Positions 42,341 through 52,951 of a DNA stretch of 60,000 bases are shown one piece after another. The notes beneath the pieces were generated by a model. It was not told the origin of the DNA, ran no database searches, and saw only the letters and a list, made by a program, of their open reading frames with translations. Position 1 is the first letter of the stretch. The number at the start of each line of letters is the position of its first letter. The stretch is from NCBI RefSeq assembly GCF_963678635.1, contig NC_087063.1:27463649-27523648 (forward strand), in the 5' to 3' direction. The DNA is from Symsagittifera roscoffensis (Eukaryota > Xenacoelomorpha > Acoela > Convolutidae). Position numbers and translations under genes: made by a program.

Positions 42341-43890
42341 ATATTAAAATTGAATACTTTTTTCGTTGTTGTTTTCTGAATTTTTTAATCTTTTAATTAA
42401 AAAGTATGTGGAGACTAGCTTATTTTAACTATTCCACTCTTGGGTTCACCAAGGTATTCTCAAAACCACTGTTTTTTCAGTATAAAATTCGAAAGACCAA
42501 ATTGAGAGAATAAATTGATGTTATCATTAATCGTAGCTCTCACAATTTGTTTTCATGAACATAATACCATATTCAGAAATATACTCAAATTTGTCGTAGA
42601 AAATTTTTTTCCTAAAAAATATCCCCAACCAATCAAAACTATTTAGTAAGCAATAAGGAAGTGAAATTAAATTAGCGTTGATAGTAGAAAAGTTGTAGGA
42701 ACAATTACAAATCTATCTAAACCATAATAGATTGCAGAACAAAACATCTATATTCTGCTTTGTTCGGTTTTGTTGATGAAAAAAGAAAAAAATTGCCCGC
42801 CTGAGCTTTTAAACAAAAATTATAAAAAAAACACAAATAAACCCACACAAATAAACCCGCATGGATAATTCTTTTTTGAAAAGTAAATAGATTACAATAC
42901 TTCTAAAATCCATGATAACTGATTATTATCCATGGAACCTCATTGCGGGTAAACTATTTAAAATTTTATCTTGAAAAAACAAAGAAAATTAAATATGAAA
43001 TTGTATCTCTTTGTTGATTTGCATATTTTCGTTCTTGTTTTTTGTGTAGCCCTGAGTTCCAGTTTCTAATCAAGCTCTGCTGGCGAGGGCTCGAACCAAT
43101 TTTGAAACTTTCCCGTAAAAATTTATCCGATCGAAATCGTTATTTACACGTACCGGCAAGATACAGTTTTCGACTAAGTTTTCGCAGCTGACTTTCTTTT
43201 ATCTCTCATTTTCATCCTTCTTACCTTTTTGCTTTCACCCCGCATTCAACAAGCTAATGAATTATCAACATGAAGTTTCTTTCATGGCTTTAGTTTTAGG
43301 TGGTTATTTCTGAAGCAGTGAAGCAAAATAACCAAAACAAATGAATATGCAGTGTTTTCACGGTAAAACTGTCCAAATCCTATTTGAAACACTATATTTT
43401 CATTATCAGAGTTATGTGGCCTGTCTATATTGGGTATCACAACATTAATTACTTCCGTTAGTATCTTAAATGGGTTTTCGTTGTTTTCAAGCATTTCATG
43501 CGGGTTGTTTTTGTTTATTTCACAGCAGAATGTTTTTTGTCTGTTCCCATGCGCTTTGATCACTGCCTGAATGTCAAGATAAGAAAAATTGCCTTTTTAA
43601 TAAGCGATTAATGGATTTATATTAAACATATTTATATTATATTCGGCTTTACTTTCCGAAGCCAGGCTTGGATTGAGGACGTTCGCTTGAGCCAATTTTG
43701 GTAATTGCCTTCAGTTCTTCATTTAATTTGCATAAAATCCGGAAAGCTCCTCCGAGATCAAGCAGATATCGAATATCAAATTGAGCTAATTTGGTTGAGA
43801 AAAATTGAAAAAAAAACATCGAATCAGATATCGAAGCAAACGGATATTGAAACAGATCAATCTGAACTAAATTCATTTCGAAAGTTTAGA
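42341..43890. other. Unassigned AT-rich sequence
   Basis: The minus-strand frame at 43282-43563 (93 codons) has no recognised domain or splice partner, and nothing else is supported. Confidence 0.35.
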
Positions 43891-43891
43891 A

Positions 43892-44986
43892 AAATTTAGG
43901 AAACGTTATCACAAGTGGAAGATCAATTTAACTTAAAACTCAGGACAACAATATCTTTTGACTGATGAAAAAACTGTCAAAATGGTTAGTTAAAACGTCG
44001 AAATTTGTCTGAAGATAAAAACCCACTCCAAGCACAAACTTTCCCTTACTTTTGTTACGAAAGTCGGAAAAAAAGTGGTGTGAGACTTATTTTTTCAAAT
44101 AGATACAACGAAAAAAAGACAGTAAAGTTTATACATTCTAGATAATACATCGTGTCAATTCACCGTACAATGACAAATGAAAATTACACAAACCTAAATT
44201 TTATTTATGAATCTAAATGTCTCAGGGGTCCGGATTTTCAATAATTCATAAAAAATTGAACAACTGCAAAATGAGAGTCCAATCAAAGAAACTGAGAACC
44301 TCTTAAAGAGGAGAGTTGTTGCTAAGAGTGAGCTTTTGAACCCCAGGTTTGGGCGCCATGTTGGAAATTAGAAATTAGATTCTAACTCTCAGTTCTGTCC
44401 TAAATCCAATTCTCGGACAGAATTGGATAAAACATTGAAGCCAATGAACAACTGTGAAAAAAAGAGAATTGGATCTAGGACAGAACTGAGAGTTAGAATT
44501 TGATTTCTAATTTCCAACCTGGCGCCCAAATCTGGGGCTCAAAAGCTCACTCTTAGTAACAATTCTCCTCTTTAAGAGGTTCTCAGTTTCTTTGATTGAA
44601 CTCTCATTTTGCAGTTGTTCAATTTTTTATGAATTATTTAAAATTCGCACCCCTGAGACATTTAGATTCATAAATAAAGTTTAGGTTTGTGTAATTTTCA
44701 TTTGTCATTGTACGGTGAATTGACACGATGTATTATCTAGAATGTATGAACTTTACTGTCTTTTTTTCGTTGTATCTATTTGAAAAAATAAGTCTCACAC
44801 CACTTTTTTTCCGACTTTCGTAACAAAAGTAAGGGAAAGTTTGTGCTTGGAGTGGGTTTTTATCTTCAGACAAATTTCGACGTTTTAACTAACCATTTTG
44901 ACAGTTTTTTCATCAGTCAAAAGATATTGTTGTCCTGAGGCTTAAGTTGAAACGATCTTTCAATTGTGATAACTTTTCCTAAAAAT
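43892..44986. repeat. Large palindrome, arms about 520 bp
   Basis: 43892-44414 and 44464-44986 are inverse copies with few differences, centred on 44439 with a 49-nt spacer. The outer 120-170 bp of each arm is the 5' part of a Helentron-like element. The inner roughly 390 bp is not that family. The arms point outward from each other. Confidence 0.9.
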
Positions 44987-45180
44987 TTATGGGGGTTTAA
45001 GGATTGCCATTTTGCCTAAAATAATATAACTAACGCTCGATATATTTCGCGCTATTAACGCGTAAGCAGAGATTTAATCAGTCTACCGTTCCAGAGGTTG
45101 AAAGAAGCCTATTTGCCATAAATGATTTGTTATCAGGAGCGAAATTTATTACTTTGTACTTTATATGGCGTGTGGGGGAG
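44806..45180 (+). mobile_element. Helentron-like element, 3'-truncated
   Basis: It starts ttttccgactttcgtaacaaaagtaag in the palindrome's right arm, passes 'gcgctattaacgcgtaagcagagatttaat' and stops after 'tatatggcgtgtggggga' without the hairpin or tail. The mirror copy in the left arm (about 43945-44068) keeps only the 5' part. Confidence 0.75.
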
Positions 45181-47205
45181 ACTACTTGCAGGACTTCTCA
45201 ATAATTGATTGCACAATGAAAATCAATTGTTTGAGCAAAAATCAATTAATTGTAAAAAAAGAATGTTAAAAATCAATATTCTGCAATTAATTGCAATTAT
45301 TTTCAATGCTTCAAGATTCCTGAGTTTATCTTTCGGCAAATGCTTTCTTCTATGAAAATCAATTCTAAGAAAATCAATTCTGATTGGTCGAACCCACACA
45401 TTCGAGTTAAATTTACCCCTCACTTCTAACTAAAAATCTTTTTATTTTCAACTAAACTACCGTCAACTACCTCCTCTCTCAGCTCTAATTACCTTAATTT
45501 CAATTTATCTTCCGTCAGCTACATCCTCGAAGCTCTAAATCATTCTTGTTTTTACTCTTTTACTCAATTTATGGCTCAAAAAGATCTTCTCAGTGCAAAA
45601 CAGCAACCTCATGTACTTCAGGTTTAGTAACACAATGGTTGCGCTCGCTCGAATAGGGGTAGAGGTGTGGTTCTTTATGTATAAAATTGAATCGAAATAA
45701 TAACAAAAAAAGAAACAAACGATTACGTAGCACCAAACTCTGTAATAGACGAAAATCTTAACAAATAGAAAACCATCTTGACAGTATATTTAATGACGCA
45801 TTCAATTTCAAGAACAACAGCATCTCTAAATTTTGCGGCAACAAGAATGAATTCAGTGTGTTAACTCTTAGAATAGTGAATAGAAAACACCAATCAGAAA
45901 AATTCCGTCATGATGTTAAGAAAAACTGACCAAATATTCGGATCCCTATAACTAATTCTCCACACTCCCTTTGGTACATAGTAACAAATTGTCACCCTTG
46001 TAATGAACTAATTCAATAACTAAACTATGCATATGTAAAATTTGTACCTATAAATCAATCCCCCCTCCATTTTGCAAAGGGGAGGGGGATAATTAAAGTG
46101 ATCCTGGTTTTCATCTAGTAAAAAAGGAAAACAGGAATGTTTTTCATAATTAGACGGAAAGTTTTTTTTCAAAAAGTTTTGATGCTCAATTTCGAATTCG
46201 ATAAAATAAAGCAGAAAAAAAGCATGAAGGTTATCAAAAAATCAAAAAAAAATTAAAGTTACCAAAAAAAATGAAAGTTGATAAAAAAAACAATAAAACT
46301 GAAAGCGTCGAGTGAAAATTTTAAAACCAGAAAATTTCAATTTTTTTTGGCTATTCGGGAATGCGGCGCTATTGTTTTACACTTTATAAACAAGATCTCA
46401 CCAAAAATTTACGAAAAGTTTGTGAAATTTTTTCATTTTTTCGACAGAGAATTCAATGCAAAGATGGACCAGAGATAGAAAAGAAGAGTAAGAAAAGAAA
46501 GTAGTCTTCAGGGAATGCCATTTTAATAAATGTCTACTTCGATATGGTTCGAAGTTTTATTTTTATTTTTCATAATTCAATTTTGGGTTTCATCATTTAC
46601 TCGGTTGACTAAATACGATTGAGATTTTCAGGTTTAGTTTTGTGAGAAATTCGAACATGATAAATTATGAAAAGCTATCAGCCGATTGCTTCAATCCCTC
46701 TTGTTACTAGGTACAAAATGTCCCTATGCTTCAGCGCTGAATTAGTTTTCATAGGGGATAGTTAAAGAGATCCGTATCAGCATTAAGGAATTTTGATGAT
46801 AAATTTCACGGGTCGAGGTGCTCAACTTATGATTCCACACTCCCGATCATTTTTAGCCTGGTTTTAACGCATCGAGTCGAAATATGTCCTGCGGAAAAAT
46901 GCCAAGCACAGACATTCCGTCATGTTTTCCAGAACAATTGGTTCAATATTCATAGCTAATATTTCTCTCCTTTTCCTTAAAAGTTTTTGATTCAGAAAAA
47001 AGTACTGCAGATACTGAGACACGAATTTAGACTGCATTAAATTAAATTTTTAGCATAAAATGACAACGGGCTGATCGTCATACGTAGACGGAAAGTTTTT
47101 TTCTTTCATGAGGTTGCAAAAAATGAGTACCGATGAACGAATCCAAAAATCCATGAAAATAATGTTAAAAGAAAACCATGTTAACAGATCGTTAACAGAA
47201 AACAA
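45181..47205. other. Unassigned AT-rich sequence
   Basis: No gene seen. The lysine-rich plus-strand frame at 46278-46478 reflects A-rich sequence. Two regions (45950-46150 and 46690-47100) share phrases such as 'ggtacatagtaacaaattgtcacc / taggtacaaaatgtccc' and 'tagacggaaagttttttt', suggesting an old duplication. Confidence 0.35.
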
Positions 47206-47209
47206 AACA

Positions 47210-47740
47210 ATACTGCTCGTATCAGGGCGAAGCCCTGAATGTTCCGCCTGCCTTTTAAGGTCTATGGAGCAGTAATAACATGGAAAATTTAAATGTAATA
47301 ATTTATAAAGAAACTTTTTTTTAATTTCGGATTTTTGTGGAAATCATCGCCCCACACGCCATATAAAGTACAAAGTGATAATTTTCGCTCCTAGTAACTA
47401 ATCAATTATGGCAGATAAGCTTCCTTCAACCAATTTGGACCGATTTCTAAAACGGATTAAATCTCACTTACGTTTTAATAGCGCAAAAAATGTCGCGCGT
47501 TAATTGTCCCAAATTGGCCAAAATGGCCATAATTACACTCTTTAAACCCTCATAACTTTACGAAAAACGATCACAGATAAAATATCTTTTCAAATTTAAG
47601 CTCAAGACAGCAATAGCTTTCGAATGATGTAAAAAAACTCCGTCAAAAATGGTTAGTTGAAAAGTCGAAATTTGTCTGAAGAAAAAAAACCCCACCCCGA
47701 GCACAATTTTTCCATTACTTTCGTATCGAAAGTCGGAACA
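47210..47740 (-). mobile_element. Helentron-like element, full length (about 530 bp)
   Basis: The plus strand starts aatactgctcgtatcagggcgaagccctgaatgttccgcctgcc and ends tttcgtatcgaaagtcggaaca. In element orientation it has the 5' end TGTTCCGACTTTCG, the 5' hairpin, the body, an inverted CGGAACA, a perfect CAGGGC/GCCCTG hairpin and the tail GATACGAGCAGT. It is one of the two best copies. Confidence 0.88.
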
Positions 47741-47901
47741 AAAAGTGAAGTTACTGAAAATTTACTACAAATAATTTTTTCAATGTAAATTAATATATAC
47801 AGCTGAATCTTAAATATGAGGCTCCTTTGACTACTTAAATATGAATCTTTTGCTATCAGGCTACGCTATCTCAACAGAGTAATTTGTCCTTAATTTAAAA
47901 C

Positions 47902-48120
47902 ATGACTGTTTGCATCAGGGCGAAACCCTAATCATACCAACTGCCCCTTAGATTCTATGAAGTAGCGCTTGCTTTAGAATTTATGATGAAATTTATCACA
48001 AAGAGAAAAAAAATAAAGTAGTAAAAAGTCGGAATAGCCTTGTGTCACTCCAAATTGTAACGATTTCAAAGGGGGATTAATTCTCCGATTAGGTGTTAGA
48101 TGTCTATCAAGCAAAATAAA
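47902..48120 (-). mobile_element. Helentron-like 3' fragment
   Basis: 'catgactgtttgcatcagggcgaaaccctaatcataccaactgcccc' is a degraded 3' end, followed by a diverged body without a 5' terminus. Confidence 0.5.
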
Positions 48121-48153
48121 GACATCTTGGCGGGTAATTGAACGAAAAAGGCA

Positions 48154-48612
48154 ACAAGACTGCTCGTATCAGGGCGAAGCCCTGAAAGTTCCGACTGCCT
48201 TTTAAGGTCTATGGAGCATTAATAAGATAAAAAATTTCATTGTAATAAAAAAATTTAAAAAAATTTTCGAAAAAATTTGAGATTTTATGTAAAAACATCC
48301 TCCCACACGTCATATTAAGTTAAAATGGATAGATTTTGCGCCTATTAACAAATCAATTTTGGCATATAAGCTTCCTTGAACCAATTTGGAACGATTTCTA
48401 AGACGGATTAAATCTCGCTTACGCGTTAATAGCGCGAAATTTATCGCGCGTTAATTGTTTCAAATTGGCCAAAATGGCAATCTTTAAACCCCCATAACTT
48501 TACGAAAAATTGCGTCAAAAACGGCTAGTTAAAAGGTCGAAATTTGTCTGAAGAAAAAAAAACCCACCCGAGCACAAATATTCCGCTACTTTTGTATCGA
48601 AAGTCGGAACAA
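48154..48612 (-). mobile_element. Helentron-like element, full length (about 460 bp)
   Basis: The plus strand starts caagactgctcgtatcagggcgaagccctgaaagttccgactgcc and ends tttgtatcgaaagtcggaac. It has all family features and is slightly shorter than the copy at 47210. There is no coding capacity. Confidence 0.88.
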
Positions 48613-50630
48613 TAAGCAAATAATTGGTCCACAACTTGCTTGCCCTCAGTTTGAATGAAAATAAGATAAACTGCTGAAAAAATTAAAGATTCAATATTCG
48701 ACTAATAAATTTGTTCTAATTGGGTGCCTCGTATTTGCTTTGTTTGCTTTACTGTCTCATAATTGCTTTTAAGTTCGTTGTCTGGACCAGACCCGTCTCC
48801 ATATTATTAATTGAAGTTACTTAATCCAAACTCTCTTCTTGTTTATAAACGAGGGCGTGTCATGGATTCGGATAGCCAAAAAATCAATTCATTCTCGGAT
48901 TGCTGAAATGAAATTTTGTTTTCGGGGAGCCAAACGTTTTTTGTTTTCGGACAGCAGAAAATTTTTGGTCCGCTCAAAGCCGAAAATCAATTTTTTCTTT
49001 CACGAAAGCAAAATTGTGACACAAAAAATGTTATGGAAACCCTCATAAGCGAAAAAAAAAATGAGCTAAAATAAAAATCAGCCAATCAAATTTCAATATT
49101 CCAAAGTTTGAAACAAAATCCGAGAAAATCTCGAGGAAAGTAAGCATTTGCAGGGACTTAATTTTAATATAGGCCGAATAAAAAAACGACAGAAAAATGT
49201 AAACTAATGACATTGTTACTGACCTCCGGCGAATTAGAAAAACTTTCATAATATGTGTGTTTCGTTATCAAAGAAGCAAATTTTGCTTAATTTACTTCTT
49301 TTTAGTTGAACGGCAATTGATTCATTTTAGTAATTGTTTTTCGACTGTTTTTGTTTTCGGTCCTTCGCCCATGAGTCATTCGCCCTAGTAGGTTGGATCG
49401 CCTAAGGATGGAGCAATGGTAGATCAACAAGGCTCATAAAACGAATTTCTTAGATTAAAAATTGTATGATTTGTTTTTTTTGTTATTTTCATTTTGAGGC
49501 GGTAGATTTTGTTACCGAAGCAACACAAAACCAAGCTACGCATGGCTAGCAGACTAGCCTTTTTCGGTTCATTTTGCCTGGAATCTTATTTTTTAATGAA
49601 GGCCAATCTGAAAATTTGTTCGACCATATTCAGATTTTAATGAAAGTTATGTGCAGAATTTGCAGGGGGCTGCATAGCTATTTTGTTTCTGATTTTAACC
49701 AGTGATCAGTTATATGAGCTTCCAGTCTTCAGCTGGTGATATTTGGAATTTTGGTGGCTAAAATTTTGGTGAAATAAAAATATGGCCCAGTTCTATCCGG
49801 GTTTATTGTTCATTCTCTCTCATTAAACCATTAGACCATTTAAGGCAGAACCATGGCCTTCTATTGGCGTCTAAATTGCGTGAAATCAAAAGCAAAGGAT
49901 TTCATACCCTTCAATTGTTTGTTCTGTTTGAACGAACACACTTTAAGTTAGAGGCAAATCAACCTTTAGACTTTTCCTAATGTACTTTTTAGTCCCAATC
50001 AAGGCGCCACTAATGAGGCAAACGGGCTCTTTTTCCTTCCTCCACCACTTTGAGCATCAATTTTATGGCTTATCAAGTGATTTCACAGGTGAAGCATGAA
50101 AGGAGCAACACCTTTGTTGTCGTCTAATTAGTCTGTCTGCCAAATTTTATAACCATAATCGGAAGCTTTTTACTTGTTATAAATCGGCGGCGGGAGGTGG
50201 GGTGGTAACAGAGCAATAGAGCCAGGGCTCAAAATTTATCCAAATCACATCATAAAAAAAAAATTAAAAAGCTCGAATCTGATTGGTTGAAGTTAAATGC
50301 ATTGCCGAACCATATAGTTTGAGTTTGAACAACGCTTTCATCTAACAAAGGCTGCGCCGTTGAGTTCTTTTGGGCGGAAAGGGGTATGTAAAAAGATCCA
50401 GGAGCCGGAAATATATATTCATCACTTGGGCACTTGGGAGCAAATGAAAGTGTTTTATTTAGATAAGGGATGAGCTATTGCTTGAATAGGAGGAGCCGTT
50501 CTCGACAAATTCTGATTTTTTAATAGCCTGCCTTCATCAAATTTTCATTGAAGTTATCCCAGCCTGAATGAACTGCAGAGAAAAATTAGCTTATCTTGAA
50601 AAGCTTCAACTGTGATCAGTAATAAGCACG
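48613..50630. other. Unassigned sequence
   Basis: No supported gene. A loose duplication is visible between 49560-49740 and 50500-50620 (shared phrases such as 'aatctgaaaatttgttcgac / cgacaaattctgatt' and 'gtgatcagt'). Confidence 0.35.
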
Positions 50631-50972
50631 TTGGAACCGGGCCCGGACATGTCTCGGGTCTCTGTTTTAAGATCAACAACTAGGCGGGGCCCGAGCCTGA
50701 CTTTCATAAGAGTTCACACCTTTCACGGTTCAAGTTACAAATGCCCAGAGGAGCGTGACTTCAGCAGGGCTGGGCAAATCCGAACAGCCAAGTGTGCCCT
50801 CATTTGTGAGGCAAAATTCAGCCAAGTTGAACTGCTAGATCGGCTGCGGCCAATGGATTTATTAAATTTTGACTTTAAAAAAATTTACATATGAATTTCA
50901 GTTTACTTTTTGTTAGGAAATTCGTGTTTTCATTAAAAATGGGCCGGGTCTCAAATTCAGGCCCGGTTCCAA
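50631..50972. mobile_element. GTTGGAACCGGGCC element with inverted termini
   Basis: The ends ttggaaccgggcc and ggcccggttccaa are perfect 13-bp inverted repeats, and the element is 342 bp. It is related to the nested copies at 39932 and 41269. The plus-strand frame of 87 codons resembles their minus-strand frame (shared RVH-x-F, SxYKxPE, FxQ-x-ELL), but indels break it. A frame conserved in three copies could be chance inheritance. Confidence 0.7.
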
Positions 50973-52731
50973 CTCTGGTAATAAGAGTTTCTGAATCTGC
51001 ACATGCAATATTCATGTAAGATTGATGTTTCAATGATTATATTTTATGTTTGTTCCGATTTTAGAAGAATATATAAGTTTATGTATATATCATGTATATG
51101 TATCATGGTTTAATTTTAGATATTTAAAAAACATAATTTCAATTATTGAGGGGAATATTTAGAAATTATCGACTTAAATTTTTCTTTGAAAGAGCTTAAA
51201 ATTGAAAGCTTAAAGAGCTTGAAAAAGGTCTTTGAAAGAGCTTAAAGAGCTTTAAAAAGAACTTAAAGAGCTATTATCAGATTTCAAAATTATTCAATTA
51301 ATTAATAAGCGCAGAGCTGCCTTACACTTTCAGAACTATCATAAAAGTTTCAGCATGTAAATTCATGTTTTTGATTTAAAAATTTAAAAATCTATTGCAG
51401 TAGCAGAATAAATAATAAGAATTATTCAACTTTTTTAGATTTGTTTTCTTTGGGAAACTTATTTCTTTGTTTTTGAGCAGCAGTTTCTGCTAAACAGACG
51501 TAAAAATATAAGGAAAACATGTGCAGAAATTGTTTTAAAAAGTTACACGAAAACAATGGATTGGTAGAAAGAACATCATGAAAACTTTAAATCAGATACT
51601 CAGTCAAGTAAAGTTCAACCAAATTGAAATTCAGAAACTTCAGCACGACACATTTTAATAGAAACCTTACATTGAAAATTAAAACACAATAGTAGACAAC
51701 AGACTAGTTTAATAAAAGGCATCAAGTTTTTTAGGGTAGAAGTCAGCCTTCATTACGCTTTCTTCAGCATTGTGACAGTTATTGACGTTGGTTGGATGTC
51801 TACCAATTCCTTCTTCCAATTTATTGCTAGACTGAACACGGTCTTTTGCTCTCTTCAAAATTCACTTCTCAGAGTACCTTTTTAGGATGGGTTATAAATT
51901 AGAAATGAAAACGTGTAATAACTAAGTGAGTAGGTTGAAACGTAATCATGCATCTGAGTTGGTGAAAGGTCAATTAGTTACAGTGGTGTGCTGGTCGAAA
52001 GAAAAGGAAAAGCAACATCCCCTCCAACCTCCTCATTTTGGTTTCCAAAGCAGTTTCGGAACCGCTTTTCCAAAAAACTTTCAAAATTTGTATTGATGCT
52101 TTTGCTGGCAATAAAATGGGTTTTTGAGATTTAAACGCGCGCCGAAAAAACGGGGTTGTTCCGTCAAAAATTTTCAACATATGTTAAAAAAACAGTATTT
52201 TTTGGATATATTAACAGGAAAAAAATTGACAAAATGTTACAAAAATTTGCTCCAAAGATTAAATGGTTTAGCTAAGAATGAAACAAATCAAAATAAGAAC
52301 AAGAAAAACAAATGAGAAGGAAACAAATAAGAACAAGGAAAACAAAGAAGAGGGAAACAAATCAAACTAGCATTAAGAGTGCCATGCGACCCTATCAAAA
52401 ATAAATGTTGTCAGTTTCTTTTCTTGTCTTATGAAAATAACAACTGTCGTTATCCGGGTTGAGCTTCATACACAAAAAAGCGTATCATACAATTTAGTGC
52501 GAAAAATGCCTAGCATACAAATTCAAAGACGGAGATTTCAGGATTTTTTTTTTTTAATTTTTAGTGTCAATGTCATTTTCATGCTCAACTGAGCTTTATT
52601 CAAAAAAAAAACGCCAGCAAAACTCTTCTTTTTCTTTATAACGTAGTCCAGGTAAAAATTTTACTGCAAAAAAATTGTTCAATTTTTGTGCGAACACAAA
52701 CTTGAATTTTTGATTACTTTTATATTGTAAA
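50973..52731. other. Unassigned AT-rich sequence
   Basis: A short cluster of 'aaagagcttaaa' units lies at 51185-51275. Phrases at 52460-52530 resemble 13320-13440 ('gcttatcatacaatttt'). No gene. Confidence 0.35.
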
Positions 52732-52951
52732 TGTGGTACTGCTCAGGCAGTAACCATGGTGATATTGTTATGCATGTTAATTTATTGTATCTTCTTACTT
52801 TGCCCTCGCATTTGTTTGACCTTATGTTTGAATTGCAACTGTGTTCAGAGTTGCATCTAGCAAGAGCAAATCCCAGCAGCTTGGATCTTGAATTGAAATT
52901 TTAACTACAACTTATTCTTGTTTACTTTACTAAATTTTTCAAAGTATCAAA
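52732..52951 (+). repeat. Relic 5' LTR (about 220 bp)
   Basis: It starts tgtggtactgctcaggcagtaacc, matching the start of the 259-bp LTR (TGTGGTACC...CAGTAACC). It ends tatcaa directly before TGGCG, where the intact element has its PBS. Confidence 0.7.

Noticed and set aside
43282-43563. 93-codon minus-strand ORF
   Set aside because: No motif, no splice partner, and composition typical of the AT-rich background.
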